This document shows, piece after piece, positions 31,047-40,514 of a DNA stretch of 64,000 nt. Source of the stretch: Hahellaceae bacterium (GTDB lineage: Bacteria > Pseudomonadota > Gammaproteobacteria > Pseudomonadales > Oleiphilaceae); the NCBI GenBank assembly GCA_024234575.1, contig JACKOB010000003.1, positions 434,001 through 498,000 of the forward strand, in the 5' to 3' direction. The notes beneath the pieces were generated by a model, which saw nothing but the letters and a program-made list of their open reading frames with translations, did not search any database and had not been told where the DNA came from. Made by a program: the position numbers and the translations under genes. The first letter of the stretch is position 1, and each line of letters opens with the position of its first letter.

Positions 31047-31355
31047 TTAAACCTCTATACTCAATCTTGTGCCTACCCGGCCATCGATGTTTTCAAATGT
31101 CGTTGCACCGCTTTTATAGATGGTGGTGCTTAATCCGCGGCGATCTCGGCGATGCCTGCGATCAATCGCCACTGCCTGATTTCTGCGACGCCGGTCTGCA
31201 CGAAGTCGGCGTTCATTCGTTGTCGCTTGACGTTTAATTTGCTGGTTTGCGGAAGCGCTAATGCCAGCGCTGGTATTTTGAGCACTGTCTGGGTGCATTA
31301 GGTTTCTGCGTAAACTTACAGGGGATGGATTTTTATAAATAAGCATACCTGCCAT
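31047..31355 (-). CDS. Arg-rich hypothetical protein, 102 aa
   Basis: A 102-residue protein whose centre is strongly basic (NERRLRADRRRRNQAV and DRRHRRDRRG), flanked by polar regions without membrane segments. Such RR-repeat segments occur in small uncharacterised gammaproteobacterial proteins; nucleic-acid binding would be a guess. No ribosome-binding site is convincing, so the start is uncertain. Low-to-moderate confidence that it is expressed. Confidence 0.5.
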   Translation of the reverse strand: MAGMLIYKNPSPVSLRRNLMHPDSAQNTSAGISASANQQIKRQATTNERRLRADRRRRNQAVAIDRRHRRDRRGLSTTIYKSGATTFENIDGRVGTRLSIEV

Positions 31356-31487
31356 TCCAGATTTAGTTCGTAATCTTGTTTGATTGTTATCGGCTTACGT
31401 AGGAAAATGTTGAGTCATCTTTCTCTTCTATGGTCCATACTGTGGAATGAGTCTGAATTTTGATAAATAATGCGAAAGGTATTTCTT

Positions 31488-33908
31488 TTGACACTGACAC
31501 CATTGCCCAGTCATAAACTGTTTTTAAAGTGCAAAGCCGCCGACTTCCCGTTTACGTCTACAAAAACACTTGAGCCATTAGAAGAAATTGTAGGGCAATT
31601 GCGTGCGCAAGAGGCGGTCAGGTTTGCAATGGCGATGCCTGCCAGCGGTTATAATATTTATGCGGTCGGCAGAAATGGCCTTGGCAAGCGAACAATGATG
31701 TTGCGCTATTTGAATAGTAATGCGGGCAATAGCGAAGACGCTTCTGACTGGTGCTATGTGAATAGTTTTGAAGATACCCGAGCTCCCAAAGTGATGCGTT
31801 TGCCGCCAGGGGTTGGACATCAACTAAAACAGGACATGGAAAAGCTAATGTCCCGTTTGATGAAAGGTTTGCCCCAGGCGTTTGATAATGATGCGTACTA
31901 TGAGCGGTCAGAACAACTGAAAAGTGAGTTGGGGCTCAAGCAGGAAAAATCTCTGGCCCAATTAGCGACGCAAGCGAAAAAGAAGCGTATCAGTTTGACA
32001 ATTACCACGCCAGGCGGGTATCGATTGGTTGCGTTAAACGGAGATGAACCGCACTCAATTGAATCTTTTGCCGCCCTCACTCAAGAGGAGCAGGATGGCT
32101 TCGAAGAAATAATTAACAAATTTGAAAAAAAATTACGCGCGGTATTAAGAAAACTTGCCAGCTGGGAGCAGGAATATACCGATAAGCAAACGCAATTGAA
32201 TGAAGAAGTGACGCTTGCAGTTATCAGTCATCAGATTGAGGGCTTGCAGAAAAAATATCAGCAACATGAGGCTGTCGTTAAATTTTTAGAAGAAGTACAA
32301 AAAGATATTGTTGAAAATGTTGATATCTTTTTAGAGGACAATGATGAACAAACGGCGATAGCCTTTGCAGCCCTCGATAAGAAAATGCCTCGACGGTATC
32401 AGGTTAATGTGTTGGTCAATCGCAAAGACAAGCAGGCACCGATTATTGTTGAAGACAACCCGACTTATCATAATCTTTTTGGCTATGTCGAAAGTGTGAC
32501 GTTTAAAGGGACTGTTTTTACTGACTTTTCTTTGATTCGAGGTGGTAGTCTGCATAAAGCGAATGGTGGCTACCTCCTGATGGACGCCATTAAAGTGCTC
32601 GAGCAACCCTTTGTCTGGGATGGTCTGAAGCGTGCGTTGCGCTCGAAAACACTGGGGATCAATTCTCTGGAGAGAGAATTGACGTTGTCGGGCACGATCT
32701 CGCTTGAGCCTGAACCCATTCCGCTGAAGCTCAAAATTATTCTGTTTGGTGATCGGGAAACATATCTGCTGTTACAGCAATACGATCCAGAGTTTATGGA
32801 GCTGTTTAAAGTTGCCGCAGACTTCGAAGGTGAAATGCCCCGCAATGTCGATACGCAGCTAAAGTATGCCAAATTTATTACCAGCCTCGTGCATGAAAAG
32901 TCCCTGATGCATTGTGATCGCACGGCGGTGATGCGAATTATCGAACACAGCTCGCGAGTCGCTGAAGATCAAACAAAATTGTCCCTGCATGCCGCCAATA
33001 TTGCCAACCTGCTAAGGGAGGCTGATTATTGGGCGGGTCAGTCTGGCAGTAAGCTGATTCGCCAGGAGCATATTCGCAAGGCGCTGGATAGTGCTGACCA
33101 CCGCACCGGTCGTGTTCGCGATATGCTGTTGGAGAGTATTGCCAATGGCACTACCTTACTTTCAGTTACCGGCAAAAGAACAGGACAAGTCAATGCACTG
33201 TCGGTTTTGTACACGGGGGATAGTGAGTTTGGCACCGTCAGTCGGGTGACTTCAACAGCGCGTTACGGTGATGGGGATGTCATCGATATTGAGCGTGATG
33301 TAAAACTGGGTGGCAATATCCATACGAAAGGCGTTCTGATTTTATCATCTTATTTGGCGAGTATGTTTGGCTTTAAAGATCCAATGCGTATGTCGGCTAG
33401 CATTACCTTTGAGCAATCATACGGCGAAGTGGATGGTGACAGTGCATCTGTTGCCGAATTTTGCTCGTTGTTATCGTCATTATCTGCAATACCGGTAAAT
33501 CAGGAGCTGGCGATTACTGGCTCGATGAACCAGAAAGGCGAAGTGCAGCCCATTGGTGGTGTTAACGAAAAGGTAGAGGGTTTTTACGAAGCCTGCAAAA
33601 TGCTGGGTTTAACCGGCACGCAAGGCGTTATCGTGCCGGCTACCAATGTGCATAACCTGATGCTTAAAGAAGAAGTCGTTGAGGCATGTGCACAAGGTAA
33701 GTTTCATATCTATGCAGTGTCGAAAGTCAGCGACGCGGTGCAATTGCTCTTAGGTAAACCCATGGGAGTTATGAGTAAAAAGGGCGACTATCCGGCAGGG
33801 TCCGTGCTAGGCGCGATACAAAAAGTGATGGCTGATATTCGTCAGCATGAGCAAAAATTAGATCATGCGCATGGTGGACTGCATTCAAAATCAGAAACAC
33901 GTCACTAA
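31488..33908 (+). CDS. Lon-like ATP-dependent protease (LonH/YcbZ type)
   Basis: A protein of about 806 residues with an N-terminal AAA-type ATPase (degenerate Walker A GRNGLGKRT at about residue 60), a long coiled-coil insertion (about 130-270) and a C-terminal Lon S16 protease domain. The catalytic Ser is in ITGSMNQKGEV and the Lys in GGVNEKVEGFYEAC. The TTG at 31488 is preceded by a good AAAGGT and starts the family-like TLTPLPSHKL; an ATG at 31470 is the alternative. Substrates of this Lon relative are not well defined; protein quality control is the general role. Confidence 0.92.
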   Translation: MTLTPLPSHKLFLKCKAADFPFTSTKTLEPLEEIVGQLRAQEAVRFAMAMPASGYNIYAVGRNGLGKRTMMLRYLNSNAGNSEDASDWCYVNSFEDTRAPKVMRLPPGVGHQLKQDMEKLMSRLMKGLPQAFDNDAYYERSEQLKSELGLKQEKSLAQLATQAKKKRISLTITTPGGYRLVALNGDEPHSIESFAALTQEEQDGFEEIINKFEKKLRAVLRKLASWEQEYTDKQTQLNEEVTLAVISHQIEGLQKKYQQHEAVVKFLEEVQKDIVENVDIFLEDNDEQTAIAFAALDKKMPRRYQVNVLVNRKDKQAPIIVEDNPTYHNLFGYVESVTFKGTVFTDFSLIRGGSLHKANGGYLLMDAIKVLEQPFVWDGLKRALRSKTLGINSLERELTLSGTISLEPEPIPLKLKIILFGDRETYLLLQQYDPEFMELFKVAADFEGEMPRNVDTQLKYAKFITSLVHEKSLMHCDRTAVMRIIEHSSRVAEDQTKLSLHAANIANLLREADYWAGQSGSKLIRQEHIRKALDSADHRTGRVRDMLLESIANGTTLLSVTGKRTGQVNALSVLYTGDSEFGTVSRVTSTARYGDGDVIDIERDVKLGGNIHTKGVLILSSYLASMFGFKDPMRMSASITFEQSYGEVDGDSASVAEFCSLLSSLSAIPVNQELAITGSMNQKGEVQPIGGVNEKVEGFYEACKMLGLTGTQGVIVPATNVHNLMLKEEVVEACAQGKFHIYAVSKVSDAVQLLLGKPMGVMSKKGDYPAGSVLGAIQKVMADIRQHEQKLDHAHGGLHSKSETRH

Positions 33909-33928
33909 AATAAACAGCCACCACAGGA

Positions 33929-35389
33929 TTAGGATGAGCAGCTGATTTCCATGTGCTTACCCCAATCCGGTGGGAATCCTGCATATCTCTCCATTTCCTC
34001 CTGCCCCGTGAAAGGTGATCTAACCATCGTTAATAGTGTATCGATCATTGCGAAATCACCTTTCTCTGCCTCATCGATCGCTTGTTGTAGCATGTAGTTG
34101 CGCAATATATAGAGTGGGTTTTTGGTGCGCATGGCTTGCTGCCTCGCGTCTGCAGCAATATTTTCCCGCAGTAACCTGTGTGTGTAGCGGCGGGCCCACT
34201 TATCAAAAAGATTGCGGTCGGGAAACAGGTCCCTGACTTTTCCTGGGTCATCTTCACTATGAAAATCGCAGAGCTGACGAAAGAAAATGGTGTAGTCCAC
34301 TTTTTGACTGTGTAGTAGCTGCAGCAAATCTCTAATTAGCAGATTGTCTTGCTCTTCGTGCAGGGCGAGACCCAGTTTCGCGCTTAACTCTTTCTGTATC
34401 TGTTGGTGAAAGGCAGGTTCATAGCAGGCGAGCAGATCTTCGGATTTTTTAGCACCAATCAGGGGCGCCATTGCTGAGGCGAGACAGCGGGTGTTCCAAA
34501 AACCGATTCCCGGCTGCTGGTTGAAGGCATATCGGCCTTGATAGTCAGAATGATTACAAATGTAGTCGGCTTTAAAATCATCGAGGAAGGCGAATGGGCC
34601 ATAATCAAAGGTATCCCCTGCAATAGACATATTGTCGGTATTCATCACGCCATGACAAAAACCGATGGATTGCCATTGGGCGATGAGCCTGGCAGTTCTC
34701 TCTATTGCGGCTTTTAACAGTAACTCGTGCTTGTCACGGGCGTCGCCGTATTCCGGGAATAACTGGTCAATGGTGTAGTTGGCAAGCGCTTCCAGGCCAT
34801 TGTTATCGCGAATGGAGGCAAAGTATTCAAAATGGCCAAAGCGGATATGGGTTTTCGCCAGACGTAGTAATGTTGCTGCAGTTTCAACACGTTCTCGGTA
34901 AACCGGCTCGCGGCTGCCTGATATATTGAGTGCCCGGGTTGTGGGGATACCCAAACCATGCATCGCTTCACTGCACAGATACTCGCGAATTGTCGAGCGC
35001 AGAACGGCGCGCCCGTCGCCTTGTCGAGAGTAAGGGGTTTGCCCTGCACCTTTCAAGTGGATGTCCCAACGTTGTTGCTGCGGATCAATTATTTCTCCCA
35101 GCAATAAGCCTCTGCCATCCCCCAGTTCCGGGTTGAATATACCGAACTGATGGCCGGTATATTTCATCGCTATCGGGTCTGAACCGGGCAGCAAGGCGTT
35201 GCCAGTGCTGGCATCGATGAGCAGTTGCAGATCATCTACAGGCAGTTCAATGCCTAAAGAATTTGCTAAGGCAGTATTCCAGTGCACATGGTGTGGTTTT
35301 TTAATCGGGGTAGGCATCACTCGCCGATAAAAATTGGTGGGCAGGCGAGTGTAAGTGTTGTCAAAGTTCAGCGAGTCGAGGCGGCTCAT
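33929..35389 (-). CDS. selO: Protein adenylyltransferase SelO (YdiU)
   Basis: A pseudokinase-fold enzyme that AMPylates protein Ser/Thr/Tyr residues and links to redox stress in studied homologues. Conserved blocks: KGAGQTPYSRQGDGRAVLRS, EAMHGLGIPTTRAL, HGVMNTDNMSI and YGPFAFLDDF with the metal-binding Asp. The end is ISCSS: the Cys sits at the antepenultimate position where some eukaryotic SelO proteins have selenocysteine. The ATG at 35389 is preferred over a TTG three codons upstream. It is convergent with the Lon-like gene. Confidence 0.93.
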   Translation of the reverse strand: MSRLDSLNFDNTYTRLPTNFYRRVMPTPIKKPHHVHWNTALANSLGIELPVDDLQLLIDASTGNALLPGSDPIAMKYTGHQFGIFNPELGDGRGLLLGEIIDPQQQRWDIHLKGAGQTPYSRQGDGRAVLRSTIREYLCSEAMHGLGIPTTRALNISGSREPVYRERVETAATLLRLAKTHIRFGHFEYFASIRDNNGLEALANYTIDQLFPEYGDARDKHELLLKAAIERTARLIAQWQSIGFCHGVMNTDNMSIAGDTFDYGPFAFLDDFKADYICNHSDYQGRYAFNQQPGIGFWNTRCLASAMAPLIGAKKSEDLLACYEPAFHQQIQKELSAKLGLALHEEQDNLLIRDLLQLLHSQKVDYTIFFRQLCDFHSEDDPGKVRDLFPDRNLFDKWARRYTHRLLRENIAADARQQAMRTKNPLYILRNYMLQQAIDEAEKGDFAMIDTLLTMVRSPFTGQEEMERYAGFPPDWGKHMEISCSS

Positions 35390-35458
35390 ATTGCACAAAT
35401 AACCTAGTAAAATACTTGGTTATTGACTGTATCGATTCGTGTTGGATATGTCCAGCGT

Positions 35459-36097
35459 CTATTTATTTTGGTCGACACCGAGAGCACTTAGCTGCCGATC
35501 ATGCAACGCTGCCAGCAGGACAAGTGCGGCGATTGCCCCGATGAGCGCAAAGCCCATGTCGGATTGTGTATCCCAGGCATATCCTTGCGTTCCCAAAAAT
35601 GCTTCGGCTGAAATACCGGCACCCAGCGCGACACCCCATTCAATTAATTCATAAAACGCGCTAAAACCAAGACAAAAACAGACAGTAAAGAAGTTACGCC
35701 ATTGGTCACCATTAAATACCTGCTGCCGAATGACGATTTCCCGGCAGACAATTGCCGGTATAAAGCCTTGTGCAAAGTGGCCGACTTTATCGTAATTGTT
35801 TCGTTCAAAACCAAACCAGGGGCGAATAGTGTCGAACAAAGGTACCTCTGCGTAGGTGTAATGCGCGCCGATCATGAGGATGATGCAGTGAACGAGAATC
35901 AGTTGGTAAGAAAGGCGCGTCAGCCTGAAATTGTGATAGGTTTTGATTAGGATTGCAGCGCCAATCAATGCGGGTAGCGTCTCTAAGAACCAGGTAAAAA
36001 GATCTTTCGGATGGTATAACGACCATGCAAGCGTGAGTGTAAAAATAACCGCCCAAAGCCAATAACCTATTGTTTTACGTGTCGCTCTATCGTTCAT
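35459..36097 (-). CDS. DUF2238 (YjdF-like) membrane protein
   Basis: A 212-residue inner-membrane protein with about six hydrophobic segments. The conserved region HYTYAEVPLFD, NNYDKVGHFAQGF and FYELIEWGVA, with His, Asp and Glu residues near membrane borders, identifies the DUF2238/YjdF family. The function is not known. It is transcribed leftward, separate from SelO by 69 bases. Confidence 0.88.
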   Translation of the reverse strand: MNDRATRKTIGYWLWAVIFTLTLAWSLYHPKDLFTWFLETLPALIGAAILIKTYHNFRLTRLSYQLILVHCIILMIGAHYTYAEVPLFDTIRPWFGFERNNYDKVGHFAQGFIPAIVCREIVIRQQVFNGDQWRNFFTVCFCLGFSAFYELIEWGVALGAGISAEAFLGTQGYAWDTQSDMGFALIGAIAALVLLAALHDRQLSALGVDQNK

Positions 36098-36206
36098 TGC
36101 TCTGTGTTATTCCTGAGGCTGACGTTAGGACGATGATAGAGTGCTTTGCGTAAAATTCCTATCGGCATGGCGATGTTTTTGATCAGAGGCATCACTGCTG
36201 CAGCTT

Positions 36207-36623
36207 TTAGCGTTGATAAATATCAGCGCGCATCGGTGCTAATTTTGCCAATACACGGTTTTGCAAAGGATAACTGACATCTGCTTTAGTCATCGCATTA
36301 ATGAGCAGGTCGACAGTGCGGTTAAAATCGGACTCGCTGATCTTCATTCCGGTGTGCACCTTTTCCATGCTGTCGCCTGTGTATTGGCAGTTTCCACCGG
36401 TTTCCGCACAGAGTTGTTCAATTAGTTTTTCACGAAAGCGGGAAACATCAGAGTCTTTAAAGTGCTGAAAGATTACCGCATCAAATTCAATCTCTTTGAT
36501 GAAATTATCGACGATTAACGCTATTTTTTCCTGGCCGCCAAGCTGATCGTAAAGGGTTGTGGGTGTTGATGCACAACCGCCAAAACTCAGTATGGCAAGG
36601 AGGAGTGAGAGATGTCTAAGCAT
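36207..36623 (-). CDS. Lipoprotein-type group 1 truncated hemoglobin
   Basis: A 138-residue precursor with a lipoprotein signal peptide (lipobox near LSFGGC) followed by a truncated 2/2 globin. LYDQLGGQEKIALIVDNF is the group 1 N-terminus, FQHFKDSD the B/CD region, and the proximal His lies in MEKVHTGMKISESDF. The globin would be anchored at the periplasmic face. The ATG at 36623 overlaps the stop of the upstream DUF3034 gene (TAATG), implying translational coupling and a shared role. Ligand (O2, NO or heme) is unknown. Confidence 0.85.
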   Translation of the reverse strand: MLRHLSLLLAILSFGGCASTPTTLYDQLGGQEKIALIVDNFIKEIEFDAVIFQHFKDSDVSRFREKLIEQLCAETGGNCQYTGDSMEKVHTGMKISESDFNRTVDLLINAMTKADVSYPLQNRVLAKLAPMRADIYQR

Positions 36624-37468
36624 TACCATAAATACCCCGTCATCGATAAGTAAAGCCCCTGCTGATCTTTAGCTCCGGCAATATCGCCAAGCTGTGCCCA
36701 GGCTGCCGTGAAGTTAACATGCTTGTTGGGCAGATAGGTGACAAATAAGTCTTTCCAGTCATCCTCTTTTATCGCCAGGTTATCGGGCTTTTGTCGATAT
36801 TCAACACCAATGGCCAGCTGCCTTGAAACGAGCACACCGAGCGATCCTTCAAGCATAACTTCGTAATGGTTGTTATTGATTCCCCCGTAGCCCAGCAGCC
36901 CAAGTTGATTAGCTTTGGTCGCGCGTGCGGTGATGTTCCATATCAGGTTGTAGCCAGCTAATGCACCCAGGTGAACTTTTGTCATGGCGAGGTATAAGTC
37001 GGTGCCATCGTCATAGCTTTTAGCGCCAACAAGTTTGGCAACCCCGGGATCTTGCAGCTTTTTATACTGCAGGCCAATGCTGGTTTGTGGCCATGCGCTA
37101 TAAATCACGTCGCCATAAAGTCTGGTTTTAACGCCAAATATGTTTTGGTTGATATCTCCCCCCAAAGAGGTAAGGTCAAAGGTTTGTCGGGCGGCGCTGA
37201 TTTCTATGCGATCATATATGCCAACGCTAACGCCCCAGGCATTTAGCCGATAATCATCAAGATTTACTTGTGTACTGAAGGCGGCAACAGAAAACTCGTC
37301 CTCACTATCGTAGCCAGCCACTGTTGCCCAAGGTACTATGCCGCCGCCACCACTTCCTTCCAGTTGTGTTAAACCTGCGGTGGCCAACAGTTTTCCTTCG
37401 CCCGCGAGGGTTGTTTGCGTTAGTAGTAGCAAAGCAAAAGTTTGGCTAAGAAAGCGCACTTGCTTCAT
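36623..37468 (-). CDS. DUF3034 family outer-membrane-like protein
   Basis: A 281-residue exported protein: signal peptide cleaved after LTQTTLA, then a Gly- and aromatic-rich sequence with alternating hydrophobic residues (GLLGYGGINNNHYEVMLEGS, LAIGVEYRQKPDN, YLSMTGYLW with a terminal aromatic) as in a small outer-membrane beta-barrel. It matches the DUF3034 family. The open frame extends to 37543, but only the ATG at 37468 gives a proper signal peptide. It is coupled to the globin gene downstream, a pairing that suggests a common function. Confidence 0.82.
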   Translation of the reverse strand: MKQVRFLSQTFALLLLTQTTLAGEGKLLATAGLTQLEGSGGGGIVPWATVAGYDSEDEFSVAAFSTQVNLDDYRLNAWGVSVGIYDRIEISAARQTFDLTSLGGDINQNIFGVKTRLYGDVIYSAWPQTSIGLQYKKLQDPGVAKLVGAKSYDDGTDLYLAMTKVHLGALAGYNLIWNITARATKANQLGLLGYGGINNNHYEVMLEGSLGVLVSRQLAIGVEYRQKPDNLAIKEDDWKDLFVTYLPNKHVNFTAAWAQLGDIAGAKDQQGLYLSMTGYLW

Positions 37469-37628
37469 GTTTTTTCCTGTTTCTTTTGTTTGACCGGCTA
37501 AGAAATTTTGGGCTGATGCATTGTCTGCAGAGACTTTAACCACCCTGTGTTTTTACTATAGATTAATCAGACAGATTTGCCTTGGAAGTAAAAGCACTCA
37601 CCACTATTCGCTGACTTTTAATATTGGC

Positions 37629-38312
37629 TTAATGGTTGCGATCCAGTTCTTTGTGATCATGTATCAGCAAAACAATTAATGCTTTCGGTCCATGTGCACC
37701 ATAGGCAAGAGTCTGTTGAATATCGGCAGTTTTCGATGGGCCGGAAATCAGCAGGGCATTGGTTGGCATGGCATTGTCTGGCCAACCCTGCTGTACGATC
37801 AATTCGTTAAAATTGCTGACCAGGGTTGAGGTTCGTAACAAGGCTACGTGCACAGGCGGAACCAGCGACATGGCGCGCGGTTCGGCGACGGATGGCAATA
37901 ACAGCAAGGTACCTGTATCGGCAATGGCACCAGCGGTGTCTGTCAGCGAAGCGTCAATCTGGTGAAACACGGTTTCTTTCAAAAGTGCAAACGATTTATT
38001 GTAGCGGGTAAGGGTTAGCGGCTGTTGGCAAAGCCCTGCGTTATCCGCAAACTTCTGAGCACTGGCTGAGGCGCTACTGATCAGCCAGTGTTTTAGTTTT
38101 TGTTCACTGGCTAGCAGCAACAGTGCGGCAGGCCATTCTGACTCTGTTGTATCGATGATCTGAGTATGTGCAAGCTGCATGGCATTTGTTAGCTGCGTCA
38201 GTCGGTCGGCCATGCTCATTGCCGGTAGCTGCATGTTGGGAATGGGGGCAGGCTTAATGTTTTTACTGGCACCACGAAGCCGTTGCAGAATGTTCTCCCG
38301 GGCACTACTCAT
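37629..38312 (-). CDS. lutC: Lactate utilization protein C
   Basis: LutC is the third component of the LutABC iron-sulfur L-lactate dehydrogenase complex. The 227-residue protein starts MSSARENILQRLRG and holds the DUF162/LUD signature GAIADTGTLLLLPS and LVPPVHVALL. Its ATG overlaps the lutB TGA. The open frame reaches 38495 but the coupled start is clearly preferred. Confidence 0.93.
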   Translation of the reverse strand: MSSARENILQRLRGASKNIKPAPIPNMQLPAMSMADRLTQLTNAMQLAHTQIIDTTESEWPAALLLLASEQKLKHWLISSASASAQKFADNAGLCQQPLTLTRYNKSFALLKETVFHQIDASLTDTAGAIADTGTLLLLPSVAEPRAMSLVPPVHVALLRTSTLVSNFNELIVQQGWPDNAMPTNALLISGPSKTADIQQTLAYGAHGPKALIVLLIHDHKELDRNH

Positions 38313-39739
38313 AATTGATCCTCTTTGCTGGTGGCCTGCTTTCGATGCCGCATGAGTTCGTGTAGTGTCTGAGGCGCAGGTTTGGGCGCCGAATGATAGC
38401 GTGTCCAGGCACCAAAACTTCTGGGCATGAGCAAGCGCAGTCGACTGATGGCAAACGTTACCATGAGGTAGATAGCGGGTGCTCGATGAACCCACTTCCA
38501 GAACATCCAGGCTATCGCTTCTGTCTTTTTTCGATGGGAGCCAATTCCTGCCCGGTTGTCTGGTGGTATCGCTGCGGCCGATTTTTTCTGCCGTAAGGTA
38601 CGGATGAGATCAGCCAGCGGAATTTCTACCGGACACACTTCACCGCAGGCACCATTCAGTGAGCATCCTTCGGTCATCTCTCCGTGCTTTTCGAGCCCTT
38701 CAATTTGGGGCATGACAACCTGGCCGATTGGTCCTGGGTAAACCGTGCCATAGGCGTGTCCACCAATGCGGCTATACACCGGACAATGATTCATACAGGC
38801 GCCACAGCGAATGCAGCGAAGGGTTTCTTGCAAATGCGTGTCTTGATAAATACGGCTGCGGCCGTTATCGAGTAGCACTAGATGTACTTCTTCCGGGCCA
38901 TCTCTTTCGCCTTTTTTCCGGGGTGAGCTGATCATATTGAAGTAGGTTGTTATGCGTTGTCCGGTTGCAGATCTCGTTAGTAATGAGAGTAGTGGTGGAA
39001 TGTCACTAATCTTTTCGACAACCTTTTCGATCCCGGTAATTGCAATATGTACTGGAGGAATGGTTGTGCACATTCTGCCATTGCCTTCATTTTCGACAAG
39101 ACAGAGGGTGCCGGTTTCTGCGACGGCAAAGTTGACACCCGAGATACCGACGTCAGCCTTGAAGAACTTGTCCCGCAGAATGGTTCGGCCCACACCAATA
39201 AGTTCGTCGACATTGTTGGTGTAACCGACTCCGTCAATTTTTTCTTCAAATAGCCGGGCGATTTGCTCTTTGCTTTTATGAATGGCTGGCATGATGATAT
39301 GCGACGGTGTCTCTTCTGCCAGCTGCACAATGTATTCGCCCATGTCCGACTCAATGCACTCAATACCTCGGGTTTCGAGATAGTGGTTGAGGCCAACCTC
39401 TTCGCTCACCATCGACTTGCCTTTTACCGCAAGTTTGGCATTTCGCCGGTGCATTATCTGGTAAATAATTTCACAAGCCTCGTTGGGGGTTTCTGCCCAA
39501 TGCACTTGAATACCATTTTTTTGACATTGGGCTTCTAATTGCTCGAGCAGGCTGGGGAGGCGGCTTAAAACGTTTGCTCTAATTTGATGCCCTAGTGCTC
39601 GCAGTTCGGCAAGTTCGCGCTCATCGGTAAACACAGAGGCTCGTTTTTCTCGTAGAAAATCCATTGCTCCGCGAAAGTTACTTCTCAGCGCTTTGTCGGC
39701 CAGGGCATCGGTTGCTCGTTGTCGAAAAGTAGGGGTCAT
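38309..39739 (-). CDS. lutB: Lactate utilization protein B (iron-sulfur)
   Basis: LutB carries an N-terminal LUD domain and two [4Fe-4S] motifs, CIRCGACMNHCPVYSRIGG and CSLNGACGEVCPVEIPL, near the C-terminus, and passes electrons during oxidation of lactate to pyruvate. The ATG at 39739 begins the family N-terminus (MTPTFRQRATDALAD) and gives 476 residues; the open frame continues upstream to 39853 into lutA. Order lutA-lutB-lutC is conserved. Confidence 0.94.
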   Translation of the reverse strand: MTPTFRQRATDALADKALRSNFRGAMDFLREKRASVFTDERELAELRALGHQIRANVLSRLPSLLEQLEAQCQKNGIQVHWAETPNEACEIIYQIMHRRNAKLAVKGKSMVSEEVGLNHYLETRGIECIESDMGEYIVQLAEETPSHIIMPAIHKSKEQIARLFEEKIDGVGYTNNVDELIGVGRTILRDKFFKADVGISGVNFAVAETGTLCLVENEGNGRMCTTIPPVHIAITGIEKVVEKISDIPPLLSLLTRSATGQRITTYFNMISSPRKKGERDGPEEVHLVLLDNGRSRIYQDTHLQETLRCIRCGACMNHCPVYSRIGGHAYGTVYPGPIGQVVMPQIEGLEKHGEMTEGCSLNGACGEVCPVEIPLADLIRTLRQKKSAAAIPPDNRAGIGSHRKKTEAIAWMFWKWVHRAPAIYLMVTFAISRLRLLMPRSFGAWTRYHSAPKPAPQTLHELMRHRKQATSKEDQL

Positions 39740-39753
39740 CAGTAGCCTCGAAT

Positions 39754-40503
39754 TTACCGGGTTCTGCGCCATAGCAGGCTGGCGATATGTTCGCTGCGAA
39801 TTGGCGCGTTGTCTTTTGCCATCATGCCACTCAGGTGCATGAGACACCCACAATCGCCACTTATCAGGTTTAGTACCCCGGTTTTTTTAATGGCGTCGCA
39901 CTTGTCCTTGCCCATGGCTGCGGATATCTCTGGCTGTTTGATGGCAAATGTGCCGCCAAATCCGCAGCATTCACTGGCACGCTCGGGCTCGCAGATCTCT
40001 ACATTCTCGAGTTGATGCAATAGTTGCATGGTCTGAGTGGTCACTTGCATTTCCCGTCTGGCGCTGCAGGACTGGTGCAGCACAATTTTGATCGGCGGGC
40101 CTTTGTCCTGCAATGTGATATTTACCGTATTGCTGAGAAACTCGCTAAATTCGTAAATGCGATTGGCGAGATTTAATGCTTGCGCGTGTAAGGGGTGACC
40201 TTCAAGCAAACGGGGATAATGGTGTTTCATCATCGCTGCACAGGATGCGGAAGGAACAACCACCGGAATAGGTCTGGTGAAAAGTGCGATCTGCGCGGCG
40301 GCCACTTCGATGGCTTCATCGTTATAGCCTGAGTTGTAGGGAGGCTGTCCACAGCAGGTTTGTTGCGGGGGGAAGATAACTTTAATGCCTTCTCGCTCAA
40401 TTAACTCAATCGCAGAGATCCCCGCGTCTGGGTAGAATACGTCGATAAGACAGGTGCCAAAAAAATATACTTCAGCGGGAATCGAGGGTGTGTGTTCGCT
40501 CAT
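39754..40503 (-). CDS. lutA: Lactate utilization protein A
   Basis: A 249-residue protein with two CCG domains (QTCCGQPPYNSGY and SECCGFGGTFA) that bind unusual iron-sulfur clusters in heterodisulfide-reductase-like subunits. It is the first gene of lutABC. A partial glycolate-oxidase-subunit alternative is excluded by the neighbouring lutB and lutC. Confidence 0.94.
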   Translation of the reverse strand: MSEHTPSIPAEVYFFGTCLIDVFYPDAGISAIELIEREGIKVIFPPQQTCCGQPPYNSGYNDEAIEVAAAQIALFTRPIPVVVPSASCAAMMKHHYPRLLEGHPLHAQALNLANRIYEFSEFLSNTVNITLQDKGPPIKIVLHQSCSARREMQVTTQTMQLLHQLENVEICEPERASECCGFGGTFAIKQPEISAAMGKDKCDAIKKTGVLNLISGDCGCLMHLSGMMAKDNAPIRSEHIASLLWRRTR

Positions 40504-40514
40504 AGCAACTCTCT

